A stretch of DNA of 64,000 bases from Alloalcanivorax xenomutans (GCF_900217905.1 NZ_OBMO01000006.1:1-64000), one strand, 5' to 3'; positions 33,515 to 43,712 are shown, counted from the stretch's first letter. Notes: generated from the sequence alone by a model not told the origin. Made by a program: numbers and translations.

Positions 33515-34921
33515 TTACTCCGCCGCTGCCACCAGGGTAGGGCGGTGGCGTTCGGAGTTTTCCGCCCACACCAGCAGGTCGTAGTAGCCGCGTACGTGGC
33601 GCACATACGCCACCGCCTGGCCGCCACGGGCGGGGCCGTAGCGCAATTGGCCGGCGTAGGCGGGTTTTGCCAGCATCGGCAGACGCTGTTTCACGTCTTG
33701 CCAGCGATCCGGATCGCCGCCCTGCTTCTGGGTCAGGACCCGGGCATCTTCGAGATGGCCAAAGCCCACATTGTAGGCGGCCAGGGCCAGCCAGGTGCGG
33801 TCCGGCTCGGCGATGCGTTCTGGCATGCGGTCGTGTAATTTGCGCAGGTAAGCGGCGCCGGCGTGGATGCTCTGGGCCGGGTCGGTGCGGTCGGTGACGC
33901 CCATTTCCCGCGCCGTCTGATTGGTCAGCATCATCAGACCCTGCACACCGGTGGGGGAGATGGCGCCGGCGTCCCACAGGGATTCCTGATAGGCCACCGC
34001 GGCCAGCAGGCGCCAGTCGAAGCCGGCGTCTTCGGCGGCATCGCGGAAGGCATTGGTGTAGTCCGGCAGACGGTCGTCCAGGTGGCGGATAAAGCTGCGC
34101 GCGGAATACAGATCAAACCGTTCCACATGGCCGTAGAAGCGCTTGGCCAGCTGTTCGGTGGCGCCAATGGCGTTTTGCTGGGTCAGATAGCGTTGGGCGG
34201 CTTGATACAGGCTGCCGTCGCTGCCGGGGGCGAAGGCCCAGGCCAGCCCTTGATCCGCGCCGACGGTGAAACCGGCCGCCAGATCCGGGAACAGACCCCG
34301 GTGGATGGCGTAATCGTTGGAATTAATCAGGGCGTAATCGGCTTCGCCTTCCTCCACCCGGGCCAGTGTTTGCTCCACGGTGGTGCCGGTGTAGACATCC
34401 AGCGTCAACTCAGGCTGGGCGGCCCGGGCCTGCTCCAGCAGATCGGCGTTGCTGGAACCGGACACCACGGCGACGCTCTTGCCGTCCAGATCAGCGAGGG
34501 TATTGGGGCGCGGTTCGCCGAGCCGGTACATCACCAGGGTGTCGACTTTCTGATAGGGGGTGGTCAGCCGCAATTGTTGGCGGCGCTGCTCGGTGATCAC
34601 CAGCCCGGCGGCGGCGAAATCGGCCTTGCCGGCCAGCAGCAGCTTCTGCACGGTTGCCAGGTCATCGGCTTCCACCAGACGTAACTTAACGCCCAGCTGC
34701 TCGGCAAAGCCGCGGGCCAGTTCGTATTCCATGCCGGTGGAACCGTTTTCATCGCCGTAAACGGTGGTCAGGGATGGGCGCGTGACCACTACCAACTCGC
34801 CGCGGGCCTGGATCCGTTCCAGGGCGGTGCCGGATGGGCGCAGAAACAGGCCCAGGATCAGTGCGGCAAGCAGCACCAGGGGTGCCCATGCCAGCAGTTT
34901 ACGGCGTAACCGTATCGTCAT
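33515..34921 (-). CDS. mltF: membrane-bound lytic murein transglycosylase F
   Basis: A 469-residue periplasmic protein anchored by its N-terminal hydrophobic segment (residues 9-27). Residues 40-265 form an SBP-like (solute-binding) domain with LTTVYGDENGSTGMEYELAR; residues 290-450 are a lysozyme-like SLT domain with catalytic Glu313 (YQESLWDAGAISPTGVQGLM-type motif). It cleaves peptidoglycan to anhydro-muropeptides. ATG 34921 was chosen because AGGAGG is upstream and the signal/anchor begins there; a longer frame to 35050 lacks support. Confidence 0.92.
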   Translation of the reverse strand: MTIRLRRKLLAWAPLVLLAALILGLFLRPSGTALERIQARGELVVVTRPSLTTVYGDENGSTGMEYELARGFAEQLGVKLRLVEADDLATVQKLLLAGKADFAAAGLVITEQRRQQLRLTTPYQKVDTLVMYRLGEPRPNTLADLDGKSVAVVSGSSNADLLEQARAAQPELTLDVYTGTTVEQTLARVEEGEADYALINSNDYAIHRGLFPDLAAGFTVGADQGLAWAFAPGSDGSLYQAAQRYLTQQNAIGATEQLAKRFYGHVERFDLYSARSFIRHLDDRLPDYTNAFRDAAEDAGFDWRLLAAVAYQESLWDAGAISPTGVQGLMMLTNQTAREMGVTDRTDPAQSIHAGAAYLRKLHDRMPERIAEPDRTWLALAAYNVGFGHLEDARVLTQKQGGDPDRWQDVKQRLPMLAKPAYAGQLRYGPARGGQAVAYVRHVRGYYDLLVWAENSERHRPTLVAAAE

Positions 34922-35478
34922 GTCCTTGCTGCCTCCTGGGGTTGCCAGATAGGTTGGAAGCGCCCATTGCTTGGTTTTCGGGGCTTCCTCGGTTCCGGAA
35001 ACGGTCCTTGTTTGCCGGAAGCAGGACATTCGAAGCCGTCGCCGGACCACGCCTCGGCGCAGGCCCGGGATTGAGACGGCTTGGAATGACCAAAAAATCG
35101 CCGGGAGCGATTTTTAACGTCGCCCGCGACGGCCCGCCAGGGTGCCCGCCATGGATGGCAGGGCATAAAAAATCGCCGGGAGCGATTTTTAACGTCGCTC
35201 GCGACGGCCCGCCAGGGTGCCCGCCATGAAGGACGGGTACAAAAAATAAGCGGTGCTTTTACAATTGGGGGCGAATTTACCATCCGCAACCCCCGGGCCG
35301 CTACTTTTTTGTCCAACAATTGCCGCTATTGGACCGGTTGATGACGGTTTCCACCGTGTCGCCGCTCTGTCGAGATAAAGGCGGGAAACCGGGTTCGCGC
35401 CCTCGCGCCGCCCCCCTGGAATCCGGTATCATTGCGGCTTCTTCCAATCCCCCGTCGATCCAAAGGAAAAGCCAGCCC
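34922..35478. other. 557-bp intergenic region between mltF and purL
   Basis: The stretch holds the mltF promoter side (34922-35091, nothing distinctive), two tandem 75-bp hairpin-rich repeats (35092-35241), and the purL leader (35242-35478). The leader has a G/C-rich run followed by CTACTTTTTT at about 35302-35311. No gene is supported; open frames here are created by the repeats. Confidence 0.6.
35092..35241. repeat. two tandem copies of a 75-bp triple-hairpin repeat
   Basis: Copies start at 35092 and 35167. Each has three stems: AAAATCGC/GCGATTTT around CGGGA, CGTCGC/GCGACG, and a GCCC-rich stem near the end. The two copies are nearly identical over their first 60 bases. A third, diverged copy lies at 49756-49828 with paired base changes that keep the stems. 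This is a dispersed structured element. Confidence 0.75.
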
Positions 35479-38400
35479 ATGCTGATCCTACCCGGTAGCC
35501 CGGCTCTCTCCGCATTTCGTAAGGAAAAATTGCTGCGCGCTTTGCCTCGGGTGGAGGCACTGTCCGCCCGTTTCGTTCATTTCGTGGAAATTTCCGCGCC
35601 GTTATCCGCCCAGGAACAGGCGGTGCTCGACGGTTTGCTGAGCTATGGCCCGACGATCAGCGAGGAGCAGGTGGAAGGCCGCCGGTTCCTGGTGGTGCCG
35701 CGCCCCGGCACGATCTCCCCTTGGTCTTCCAAAGCCACCGATATCTGCCATAACGCTGGCCTCGACAAGGTGGTGCGAGTGGAGCGGGGTATTGAATATC
35801 GGCTGCGGGCGGACCCGGATATCGCCCGGGCGGAGCTGGTGGCGCCGCTGCATGACCGCATGGTGGAGGCGGTGCTGGATCAGCCCGAGCAGGCCGAGGC
35901 GCTGTTCAGCCATCATCAGCCCAAGCCGTTGACCACGGTGGATGTGATCGGCGGCGGCCGCGACGCGCTGGCCCGGGCCAACGGCGAGCTGGGTCTGGCT
36001 CTGGCGGACGACGAGATCGATTACCTGGTGGAACGTTTCACCGCTCTGGGGCGCAACCCCAGCGACGCGGAACTGATGATGTTCGCCCAGGCCAACTCCG
36101 AGCATTGCCGGCACAAAATCTTCAATGCCGACTGGACCATTGACGGCGAGGCTCAGGAACTGAGCCTGTTCGGCATGATTCGCAACACCTACAAACACGC
36201 CAGTGAAGGCGTGCTGAGCGCCTACAAGGATAACGCCGCGGTGGTGGCGGGGCCGGTGGCGGACCGTTTCTTCCCCGGTCCGGACGACACCGAGTACCGC
36301 TACGTCAATGAGCCGGTGCATATGCTGATGAAGGTGGAGACCCATAACCACCCCACCGCCATCGCCCCCCATCCCGGGGCTTCCACCGGCGCTGGCGGCG
36401 AGATCCGTGACGAAGGCGCCACCGGTCGCGGCGCCAAGCCCAAGGCCGGCCTTACCGGGTTCTCGGTCTCCAATCTGAGCATTCCGGATTTCGTGCAACC
36501 GTGGGAAGACCACTACGGCCGCCCCGGGCGCATTGCCTCGGCCCTGGACATCATGATCGAGGGGCCGCTGGGCGGTGCCGCCTTCAACAACGAGTTCGGC
36601 CGCCCGAATCTGTGCGGCTATTTCCGCACCCTGGAAATCGAAGCCCCGGGGATCAATGGGGATGAACGGCGCGGTTACCACAAGCCGATCATGATCGCCG
36701 GCGGCCTTGGCAATATTCGTGACGGCCACGTGCAGAAGGAAGGTATTCCGGCGGGCGCCAGAATCATCGTGCTGGGTGGCCCGGCGCTGCTGATCGGTCT
36801 CGGCGGCGGTGCCGCCAGTTCCATGGCCAGCGGCGAATCCGATGAGGCCCTGGATTTCGCCTCGGTGCAGCGCGGTAACCCGGAAATAGAGCGGCGGGTG
36901 CAGGAAGTGATCGATCGCTGCTGGGCCCTGGGTGACGACAACCCCATTGTTTCCGTCCACGACGTCGGTGCCGGCGGCCTCTCCAACGCCTTGCCGGAAC
37001 TGGTCCACGATGCCGATCGTGGCGCCAACCTGGAACTGCGCCGGGTGCCCAGTGATGAGCCGGGAATGAGCCCGGTGGAAATCTGGTGCAACGAAGCCCA
37101 GGAACGCTATGTGCTGGCGGTAATGCCGCAAGACCTGGCGCGCTTCGAGGCACTGTGCCGGCGCGAGCGTGCGCCCTTCGCGGTGCTTGGTGAAGCCACC
37201 GAGGAAGAGCACCTGAAAGTGTCCGATGAGCACTTCGGCGACGCGCCAGTGGACCTGCCCATGGACCTGCTGTTCGGCAAGCCGCCGAAGATGCAGCGTG
37301 CCTTCGATCGGGAAGACTTCCAGCGCCAGACTTTCACCACCGACGACATCGAACTGCGCGATGCGGTGGATCGGGTGCTGCGGCTGCCCACGGTGGCCTC
37401 CAAGAGCTTCCTGATCACCATCGGCGACCGGTCGGTGACCGGTCTGGTTCACCGGGACCAGATGGTGGGACCCTGGCAGGTGCCGGTGGCCGACTGCGCG
37501 GTGACCGCCACCGGTTTCAACCCCAACCAGGCCAATATCACTACCGGTGAAGCCATGGCCATGGGGGAGCGCACCCCGGTGGCGCTGGTGGACGCCGCCG
37601 CCTCCGGCCGCATGGCGGTGGCGGAAACCATTACCAATCTGGCCGGCGCCCACATCGGCGGCTTCGGGCAAATCCGCCTGTCCGCCAACTGGATGGCCGC
37701 CGCCGGTCACCCGGGCGAGGATCAGGCGCTGTTTGATACGGTCAAGGCGGTGGGCATGGAGCTGTGTCCGGAGCTGGGTATCGCCATCCCGGTGGGTAAG
37801 GACTCTCTCTCCATGCGCACAGTGTGGAATGAGCGTGGCATCGACAAGAGTGTCACCTCGCCGTTGTCGTTGATCGTCACCGCCTTCGCTCAGGTCAGTG
37901 ATATCAACCTGACCGTGACCCCGCAGTTGCGTACCACCGAGGCCAGTGAACTGCTGCTGGTGGATCTTGGCCGCGGCCGTAACCGGCTGGCCGGGTCGGC
38001 GCTGGCGCAGGTATTTGGAAAAGTCGGCGATGTGCCGCCGGATCTGGACGATGCCGCCGACCTGAAGGCCTTCTTCCAGGTGACCCAGGCGTTGTTGGCG
38101 GAAGGCAAGCTGATGGCCTACCACGATCGCTCCGACGGTGGTTTGTTCACCACCCTGGTGGAAATGGCGTTCGCCGGCCGGGTCGGCATCGACATCGTGC
38201 TGGACGACATCGCCGGTGATGGACCGGAAGCGGTGGCGGCCCTGTTCGCCGAGGAACTGGGCGCGGTGCTGCAGGTGCCGGAAGGCGAGGCGGAGGCGGT
38301 GCGTCAGCGCTACGCCGACGCTGGTCTGGCCGGCTGTGTGCACACCGTGGCGCGGCTCAACGTGGACGATGTGGTGCGGGTACGCCTGGGCGGCGCCATC

Positions 38401-39372
38401 CTGATGGAGCGGCCCCGTCGCGGTCTGCAGCGGCTCTGGTCGGAAACCAGCTATCGTATCCAGGCGTTGCGCGACAACCCGGACTGCGCCCGCCAGGAGT
38501 TCGACGCGATCCCGGACAGCAATGATCCAGGCCTGAACGTGCGGCTCACCTTCGACATGAGCGAAAACGTAGCGGCGCCATTCATCGGCGGTACCCGGCC
38601 CAAGGTGGCGATCCTGCGCGAGCAGGGCGTCAACGGCCAAACCGAGATGGCGGCCGCTTTTGACCGTGCCGGCTTCGCCGCCGTGGACGTGCATATGAGC
38701 GACCTGCTGGCCGGTGACGTCAATCTGGACGACATGAAAGGCCTGGTGGCCTGTGGCGGTTTCTCCTATGGCGACGTGCTTGGTGCTGGTGGCGGCTGGG
38801 CCAAGACCGTGCTGTATCACAACGGCTTGCGTGACGCCTTCAACCGTTTCTTCTTCCGCGAGGACACCTTCGCCCTGGGCGTTTGCAACGGCTGTCAGAT
38901 GCTGGCCCACCTCAAGGACCTGGTGCCTGGCGCGGAACATTGGCCGCGCTTCGTGCGCAATCTGAGCGAGCAGTTCGAGGCCCGCACCTCGCTGGTGGAA
39001 ATCGGCGATTCCCCATCCATCTTGCTGCGCGACATGGCGGGCACCCGCCTGCCCATCGCCGTGGCCCATGGCGAAGGGCGGGTGGAGATCAGCGACGCCG
39101 ACCTGGCCCGTAATGTGGAGCAGCGCCTGGTGGCCCTGCGCTACGTGGACGGCATGGGCAATGCCACCGAGCAATATCCGGCCAACCCCAACGGTTCCAG
39201 CCAGGGCGCCACCGGATTCACCACCCGGGACGGCCGCGTGACCATTATGATGCCGCACCCGGAGCGGGTGTTCCGCGTGCTGCAGAACAGCTGGATCCCG
39301 GATGATTGGCGCCGCTTCGACAATGCCCCCTGGTTCCGGATGTTCGCCAATGCGCGCAGGTGGGTCGGGTAA
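35479..39372 (+). CDS. purL: phosphoribosylformylglycinamidine synthase
   Basis: A 1297-residue large-type FGAM synthase (E. coli PurL is 1295). It converts FGAR to FGAM using ATP and glutamine, the fourth step of purine synthesis. The N-terminal domain, two AIRS-like halves ([31 protein letters not shown]) and the C-terminal glutaminase are all present, with catalytic Cys1136 in GVCNGCQM and the His/Glu pair in [12 protein letters not shown] 35479 follows AAAGGA; a TTG at 35320 would add 53 residues of no family support. Heptamer-type repeats begin right after the stop. Confidence 0.95.
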   Translation: MLILPGSPALSAFRKEKLLRALPRVEALSARFVHFVEISAPLSAQEQAVLDGLLSYGPTISEEQVEGRRFLVVPRPGTISPWSSKATDICHNAGLDKVVRVERGIEYRLRADPDIARAELVAPLHDRMVEAVLDQPEQAEALFSHHQPKPLTTVDVIGGGRDALARANGELGLALADDEIDYLVERFTALGRNPSDAELMMFAQANSEHCRHKIFNADWTIDGEAQELSLFGMIRNTYKHASEGVLSAYKDNAAVVAGPVADRFFPGPDDTEYRYVNEPVHMLMKVETHNHPTAIAPHPGASTGAGGEIRDEGATGRGAKPKAGLTGFSVSNLSIPDFVQPWEDHYGRPGRIASALDIMIEGPLGGAAFNNEFGRPNLCGYFRTLEIEAPGINGDERRGYHKPIMIAGGLGNIRDGHVQKEGIPAGARIIVLGGPALLIGLGGGAASSMASGESDEALDFASVQRGNPEIERRVQEVIDRCWALGDDNPIVSVHDVGAGGLSNALPELVHDADRGANLELRRVPSDEPGMSPVEIWCNEAQERYVLAVMPQDLARFEALCRRERAPFAVLGEATEEEHLKVSDEHFGDAPVDLPMDLLFGKPPKMQRAFDREDFQRQTFTTDDIELRDAVDRVLRLPTVASKSFLITIGDRSVTGLVHRDQMVGPWQVPVADCAVTATGFNPNQANITTGEAMAMGERTPVALVDAAASGRMAVAETITNLAGAHIGGFGQIRLSANWMAAAGHPGEDQALFDTVKAVGMELCPELGIAIPVGKDSLSMRTVWNERGIDKSVTSPLSLIVTAFAQVSDINLTVTPQLRTTEASELLLVDLGRGRNRLAGSALAQVFGKVGDVPPDLDDAADLKAFFQVTQALLAEGKLMAYHDRSDGGLFTTLVEMAFAGRVGIDIVLDDIAGDGPEAVAALFAEELGAVLQVPEGEAEAVRQRYADAGLAGCVHTVARLNVDDVVRVRLGGAILMERPRRGLQRLWSETSYRIQALRDNPDCARQEFDAIPDSNDPGLNVRLTFDMSENVAAPFIGGTRPKVAILREQGVNGQTEMAAAFDRAGFAAVDVHMSDLLAGDVNLDDMKGLVACGGFSYGDVLGAGGGWAKTVLYHNGLRDAFNRFFFREDTFALGVCNGCQMLAHLKDLVPGAEHWPRFVRNLSEQFEARTSLVEIGDSPSILLRDMAGTRLPIAVAHGEGRVEISDADLARNVEQRLVALRYVDGMGNATEQYPANPNGSSQGATGFTTRDGRVTIMMPHPERVFRVLQNSWIPDDWRRFDNAPWFRMFANARRWVG

Positions 39373-39376
39373 GAGG

Positions 39377-39410
39377 CAGTTGACAGTTGATAGTGGACAG
39401 TTGACAGCGA
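39377..39410 (+). repeat. heptamer-type repeat cluster (locus B)
   Basis: Units CAGTTGA, CAGTTGA, TAGTGGA, CAGTTGA, CAGCGA run in register immediately after the purL stop codon. It is the same repeat type as loci A, C and D. A partial REP-like core (GCTGTGGGAAGC) follows at about 39438-39450. Confidence 0.65.
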
Positions 39411-39512
39411 AAGGCAAAAGCGAAAAGCCAAAGAAAGCGCTGTGGGAAGCTGGCCTGTCACCGTGTTGCGTGTAGGCGATAGATTAAAGTAACAGGCTGA
39501 TCAGACACGAAT

Positions 39513-40220
39513 ATGACGGAAGAAAAATACCATTATTTTGACATGCCGATCTGCGAGTTGCCGGAGCCGACGCCGGTGTCGGCGCGGCGCCGGGAGTTGG
39601 CCCGGGAATTGGCGGCGATCAACGAACAGCTGGTACGCCTGGATGTGGACGAGGCGGCGCTGATGGCCGCCACCGAGCAGGCGCGGGCGTTGCGGGAAAG
39701 CCTGGAAGGGTATTCCCATCGCAGCATGCGTGACATTCTCGGGCGTTTGATCAGCGGCCAGGGCAATCGACAGGATGCCCTGGACATGGCGGATTTCGAG
39801 ATTCTGTCCGGTCCCGCCAATGCCATGTCACCGCCGGTGACCTTCTGGCTTGACGGCGATGTGGTGCGTGCCCGTGCCACCTTCGGTCGCGCTTTCATGG
39901 GGCCGCCGGGCAAGGTGCATGGCGGCGTTCTGTCCCTGGCGCTGGATATGCTACTGGCCAAGACCCAGGACTTCGTCACCAGCCTGGGCATGACCGGTAC
40001 GCTCAATGTGCGCTACATGGCGCCCACACCGCTGCACCGCGAAGTGAACTTCGAGGCGCGGCTCGTGCGTCTGCAGGGTCGCAAGCTGTTTAATGAGGCG
40101 CGGGTCTTCGTCGACGGCGTGCAAACCGTGGCGGCCAGCGGTATCTGGATTTCCTCCCAGGGGGATTACCGTCTCAGACCGGAATACGCGCACCTGGCAA
40201 ACGGCAGCGACGTGGCCTGA
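39513..40220 (+). CDS. hotdog-fold thioesterase-like protein
   Basis: A 235-residue protein. The first ~110 residues are helical with no recognised domain; the C-terminal half is a hotdog domain with GRAFMGPPGKVHGGVLSLAL, the PaaI/THEM4-like active-site segment, and later LNVRYMAPTPLHRE. It probably hydrolyses an acyl-CoA thioester in the cytoplasm. ATG 39513 lacks a strong Shine-Dalgarno match. It is followed after 20 bp by the YqfO-like gene in the same direction. Confidence 0.82.
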   Translation: MTEEKYHYFDMPICELPEPTPVSARRRELARELAAINEQLVRLDVDEAALMAATEQARALRESLEGYSHRSMRDILGRLISGQGNRQDALDMADFEILSGPANAMSPPVTFWLDGDVVRARATFGRAFMGPPGKVHGGVLSLALDMLLAKTQDFVTSLGMTGTLNVRYMAPTPLHREVNFEARLVRLQGRKLFNEARVFVDGVQTVAASGIWISSQGDYRLRPEYAHLANGSDVA

Positions 40221-40240
40221 ATCGATCATCAGGAGGACCG

Positions 40241-40567
40241 ATGACGACGCTCTACAAGCTTTGCTTCTATGTTCCGGTGAGTCACGTGGAAACCGTCAAG
40301 GCGGCGGTGTTCGACGCCGGTGCCGGCCGCATTGGTGACTACGATCGTTGCAGCTTCCAGGTGCTGGGTCAGGGCCAGTTCAGACCCCTGGACGGCAGCA
40401 ATCCCTATCTGGGCAGTCGGGGACAGGTGGAGACCGTGGAAGAGTACCGGGTGGAGATGATCTGCGAGGCGGATTGTCTGGAACCGGCGGTCCGCGCCTT
40501 GCGTGACGCCCACCCCTACGAGGAGCCGGCCATCGACCTATTGCCGCTGGCGCCGCTACCGGTTTGA
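40241..40567 (+). CDS. YqfO/NIF3 insert-domain-like protein
   Basis: A 108-residue protein resembling the CutA-like insert domain of NIF3/YqfO proteins: KLCFYVPVSHVETVKAAVFD at the start, GAGRIGDYDRCSF in the middle and HPYEEPAIDLLPL at the end. As a free-standing domain it is common in gammaproteobacteria, with no known reaction. ATG 40241 follows AGGAGG. It shares a direction and short spacing with the hotdog gene. Confidence 0.85.
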   Translation: MTTLYKLCFYVPVSHVETVKAAVFDAGAGRIGDYDRCSFQVLGQGQFRPLDGSNPYLGSRGQVETVEEYRVEMICEADCLEPAVRALRDAHPYEEPAIDLLPLAPLPV

Positions 40568-40606
40568 CGGATCGCGCTGGCCCGCTGTTGGTTGCTCGAT
40601 ACCGGC

Positions 40607-41170
40607 CTAGATATTCTCATCCAGCGCCGGTTTGCGCTTGAGCGGTGGGATGTCCTGGGTGCGTACCGGGAAGTCGCCGGTTTTCAGATCCTGAAAATAA
40701 AACTTGAGAGTACGGCCGATGGTCGGGAAGGCCAACTGGTCCCAGGGAATCTCGTCTTCCGTGAACATTCTGGCATCGGAACTTTCCTCGCCCACGCCAT
40801 AGTCACCGTTGGCCATATTGCCCAGGAAAAAGACATAGACCTGGTTGATATGGGGCAGGTTGAAAATCGTATAAATGTCCCCAACCTCTACCGTGGCGCA
40901 GCCTTCTTCCCAGGTTTCCCGGGCGGCGCCTTCCTGCAGGGTTTCCCCGTTTTCCATGAAGCCGGCGGGCAGGGTCCAGTAGCCCTTGCGGGGTTCGATG
41001 GAACGTTTGCAGAGCAAAATGCGACCTTCCCAGACCGGGATGGCGCCAACCACGATCTTCGGATTCTGGTAATGGATGGTGCCGCAATGGTTGCACCAAT
41101 AGCGGGGCCGGTTGTCCCCTTCGGGAACCGAATACAACACTTCCTGCCCGCAATGGCTGCAATACTTCAT
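40607..41170 (-). CDS. zinc-ribbon NUDIX hydrolase
   Basis: A 187-residue protein. A zinc ribbon (Cys4, Cys7, Cys26, Cys29) precedes a NUDIX domain whose box GFMENGETLQEGAARETWEE runs from residue 70. The arrangement resembles NudC-like or NADH/FAD-type diphosphatases, but it lacks the full-length NudC N-terminal domain. I start it at ATG 41170 (MKYCSHCGQE); an open frame further upstream to 41329 is unlikely. It is divergent from a second NUDIX gene. Confidence 0.88.
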   Translation of the reverse strand: MKYCSHCGQEVLYSVPEGDNRPRYWCNHCGTIHYQNPKIVVGAIPVWEGRILLCKRSIEPRKGYWTLPAGFMENGETLQEGAARETWEEGCATVEVGDIYTIFNLPHINQVYVFFLGNMANGDYGVGEESSDARMFTEDEIPWDQLAFPTIGRTLKFYFQDLKTGDFPVRTQDIPPLKRKPALDENI

Positions 41171-41357
41171 GATCGTTCTCGCCGTGGTGAAGTACGCCAG
41201 CCTACTGGCTCGCCGGAACCCTGGCAATCCGAAAGCGGTGCCGCGCCCTTGCCCGTGGCGCGGGCGATGGTCAAACTGAGTGGTAAAGAATGGGGAGTAA
41301 GAGAGTGAAGCAGTGCTGTGAAGGTCCAATCAGTGGATGGCCGCGGGAGAAACGCGG

Positions 41358-41942
41358 ATGACAGACCTGGAACGCCTGCGCAGGCGGCTGCCGGATTACC
41401 GTTTGGTCGAGTTGCCGCTGGACCTGCCCGAAGCGGCGGTTTTGATGCCCTTTGTCGATAAGCCGGAACCTGAACTGATTCTTACCGTTCGCTCTCGTTC
41501 CATGCCGACCCACGCCGGTGAGGTGGCCTTCCCCGGTGGTAAACGGGACCCCTCCGACCGTAATTTGATGATGACCGCGCTGCGCGAGAGTCAGGAAGAG
41601 GTGGGGTTGGCGCGGGAAGCGGTGGAAGTACTCGGCAATCTGTCGCCGATCCCGTCCCGTTTCGGCATGAAGGTAACGCCTTTTGTCGGCGTGGTGCGCC
41701 CGGAGGCGGAGTTGATTCCCGAGCCCGGCGAGATCGACTCGATTTTCAACGTACCGCTGCGTTTCTTTCTGGAGCAGGAGCCGGATCTGACCGCGCCGGT
41801 GGAGGTATACGGCCGCCGTCTGCGCATGCCGAACTACTATTTCGAGGATAAACGGATCTGGGGGCTGACCGCGTTCATGATCCTGGATCTGATCAACCAC
41901 GTTTACGATACCGATATCCGTTTCGATGTCAGCGACGACTGA
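41358..41942 (+). CDS. CoA-type NUDIX pyrophosphatase (NudL-like)
   Basis: A 194-residue NUDIX hydrolase. LTVRSRSMPTHAGEVAFPGG just before the NUDIX box (GGKRDPSDRNLMMTALRESQ, then EEVGL) is the UPF0035/CoA-diphosphatase motif. It should cleave CoA and its derivatives to 4'-phosphopantetheine and 3',5'-ADP. ATG 41358 follows GGGAGAAA, and the ATG at 41337 is less well placed. It is the first of a run of rightward genes (carbonic anhydrase, DUF1289, patatin). Confidence 0.88.
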   Translation: MTDLERLRRRLPDYRLVELPLDLPEAAVLMPFVDKPEPELILTVRSRSMPTHAGEVAFPGGKRDPSDRNLMMTALRESQEEVGLAREAVEVLGNLSPIPSRFGMKVTPFVGVVRPEAELIPEPGEIDSIFNVPLRFFLEQEPDLTAPVEVYGRRLRMPNYYFEDKRIWGLTAFMILDLINHVYDTDIRFDVSDD

Positions 41943-41975
41943 AACGACGGAAACGGTTCAGGCAAGGACAAGAAA

Positions 41976-42509
41976 ATGATCTATACGATTAACGACCGCC
42001 AGCTGGAATTTCGTGGCGAGGGCCAGTGGATTGCGCCCAACGCCACCTTGATCGGGTCCGTGGTGCTGGGTGAAAACGCGAGTGTCTGGTTTGGCGTGGT
42101 GATCCGCGCGGATAACGATGTCATCGAGATCGGCGATAACAGCAATGTGCAGGAAAATTCGGTGTTGCACGTGGATCCGGGCGTGCCGATGAAAATCGGC
42201 AAGAACGTCACGGTCGGCCACAAAGTCATGCTGCATGGCTGCACCATCGGCGACAACACCCTGATCGGCATGAACGCAGTGGTACTGAACGGCGCCAAGG
42301 TAGGCAGCAATTGCATTATCGGCGCCCACGCTCTGGTGCCGGAAGGCATGCAGATACCGGACAATTCCCTGGTGATGGGCGCGCCGGCCAAGGTAGTGAA
42401 GGAAATCACCGATGGCCACAAGGCGATGATCACCATGGGCAGCCAGCACTATGTGGCCCATGCCCGCCATTTCTCGGAGCACCTGCAAGAAGATGAGCGT
42501 TTCAAATAG
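41976..42509 (+). CDS. gamma-carbonic anhydrase family protein
   Basis: A 177-residue left-handed beta-helix (hexapeptide-repeat) protein of the YrdA/CaiE-like gamma-class family. Histidines around VLHVD, TVGHKVMLHG and the Arg in VVIRADND supply the trimeric zinc site. Repeats such as IGDNSNVQE and IGSVVLGENASVW are visible. True carbonic anhydrase activity is not assured in this family. Its end overlaps the start of the DUF1289 gene by 17 bases. Confidence 0.88.
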   Translation: MIYTINDRQLEFRGEGQWIAPNATLIGSVVLGENASVWFGVVIRADNDVIEIGDNSNVQENSVLHVDPGVPMKIGKNVTVGHKVMLHGCTIGDNTLIGMNAVVLNGAKVGSNCIIGAHALVPEGMQIPDNSLVMGAPAKVVKEITDGHKAMITMGSQHYVAHARHFSEHLQEDERFK

Positions 42510-42711
42510 TCCCAAGCCGGTCTCACCGTGCGTGTCGATCTGCGCTCTGGACGGTGACGATGTCTGTGTCGGTTGCTTTCGCACCGGCCAGGAAATCAGC
42601 CACTGGGGGCGCCTCGATGCGGACCGCCAGGTGGAAGTGCTGCGCCGGTGTCAACGGCGCATGGCCGGTGAGTTGGCGCCCTGCCTGATGGACGAAGTGG
42701 TGCCGGGATGA
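42493..42711 (+). CDS. DUF1289 small cysteine-motif protein
   Basis: A 72-residue protein, MSVSNSPKPVSPC..., with Cys13, Cys17, Cys25 and Cys28 in the DUF1289 pattern SPCVSICALD-(x)-VCVGCFRT. The cysteines probably bind an iron-sulfur cluster or zinc, but no function is established. I chose ATG 42493, inside the carbonic anhydrase end. Its stop overlaps the patatin-type gene's ATG, so the cluster is co-translated. Confidence 0.82.
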   Translation: MSVSNSPKPVSPCVSICALDGDDVCVGCFRTGQEISHWGRLDADRQVEVLRRCQRRMAGELAPCLMDEVVPG

Positions 42712-43628
42712 GTACGGAAGGGGAGCAGGACACGCCGTCGGCGCCGCGTCTGGGACTGGCGCTGGGAAGCGGTTCGGCGCGCGGTTGGGCGCATATTGGT
42801 GTGATCCAGGCCCTGGAAGAGATGGGGGTTCGTCCGGATGTGGTGGCCGGCACCTCTATTGGCGCCCTGGTGGGCAGTGCCTACGTCAACGGTGCGCTTG
42901 ATGACCTGGCGGACTGGGTGAAAGCGCTGACCACCAAGGACGTGTTCGGCCTGATGGACTTCACCTTGTCCGGTGGCGTGGTCAAGGGCGAGAAACTGTT
43001 CGGTTTCTTCGAGGAGCGGCACAGCAACCCCAACATCGAGGATCTGGAGCAGCGTTTAGTCACCGTCGCCACGGATATGAAGAGCGGCCGCGAGATCTGG
43101 ATCAGCAAGGGGCCGATTCTGCAGGCGGCAAGGGCGTCCTGTGCGTTGCCGGGGCTGTTCACGCCGCTCAAACACCAGGGGCGCTGGATGCTGGACGGTG
43201 GCCTGGTCAATCCGGTGCCGGTGTCCGCCGCTCGCGCCTTCGGTGCCGACGTGGTCATCGCCGTCAATCTCAATGCTCAGTTGGTGGGCGCCCACCTGTC
43301 CCGGCAGAAACCGCCGGGGGAGAATGGGGCTACCGAGGAAGAGCACAGTCTTTGGCAGAAGATGGCGAATTACTTCACCAGCGGGGACGGCCAGGCACCG
43401 GGTTTCTTTGACGTCATTGCCTCCAGCGTCAACATCATGCAGGACCGCATCACCCGCTCCCGCATGGCGGGTGACCCGCCGGAAATCACCTTGATCCCGC
43501 TATTGGAGGATTTTGCCCTGATGGACTTCCACCGTGCCAAGGAAGCCATCGACGAAGGCCGCCGCCTGGTCGAGCGCCATGCCGGCGATATCCGGGCGTG
43601 GTTGGGGAAGACAGGTAACAGTGAATAG
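42708..43628 (+). CDS. patatin-like phospholipase family protein (RssA-like)
   Basis: A 306-residue patatin-fold hydrolase. The oxyanion loop GSGSARG (20-26), the nucleophile elbow GTSIG with Ser50, and the catalytic Asp163 in DGG are present. The family hydrolyses acyl esters of lipids; RssA-type bacterial members have unclear physiological roles. No signal peptide is seen. It overlaps the DUF1289 stop. Its last codons and stop fall inside a heptamer-type repeat (43611-43644). Confidence 0.88.
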   Translation: MSTEGEQDTPSAPRLGLALGSGSARGWAHIGVIQALEEMGVRPDVVAGTSIGALVGSAYVNGALDDLADWVKALTTKDVFGLMDFTLSGGVVKGEKLFGFFEERHSNPNIEDLEQRLVTVATDMKSGREIWISKGPILQAARASCALPGLFTPLKHQGRWMLDGGLVNPVPVSAARAFGADVVIAVNLNAQLVGAHLSRQKPPGENGATEEEHSLWQKMANYFTSGDGQAPGFFDVIASSVNIMQDRITRSRMAGDPPEITLIPLLEDFALMDFHRAKEAIDEGRRLVERHAGDIRAWLGKTGNSE

Positions 43629-43644
43629 TTAATAGTGAACAGTG
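43611..43644 (+). repeat. heptamer-type repeat cluster (locus C)
   Basis: Units ACAGGTA, ACAGTGA, ATAGTTA, ATAGTGA, ACAGTG run in register and include the patatin gene's last codons and TAG stop. An inverted relative lies at 43721-43754 across the corB stop. Confidence 0.6.
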
Positions 43645-43673
43645 CGCAGAGGAATTTCTCCGTGAACTGAAAC

Positions 43674-43712
43674 GAAAGAGGCCGCGTCCAAGCGTTGGGT
43701 GCGACCTCTTTC
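43674..43712. terminator. bidirectional terminator between patatin and corB genes
   Basis: GAAAGAGGCCGC (43674-43685) pairs with GCGACCTCTTTC (43701-43712) with one mismatch. A-rich and T-rich flanks sit on both sides, as expected for convergent genes. Confidence 0.65.

Noticed and set aside
34918-35319. Open frame created by the tandem 75-bp repeats (repeated PWRAPWRAVA-type peptide)
   Set aside because: The repeated peptide simply mirrors the DNA repeat. The paired base changes fit a structure rather than protein coding.
35602-39417. 1271-codon open frame on the strand opposite purL
   Set aside because: Its His-, Gln- and Arg-rich composition and lack of any domain mark it as a GC-driven shadow of purL. 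The purL frame has all catalytic motifs.
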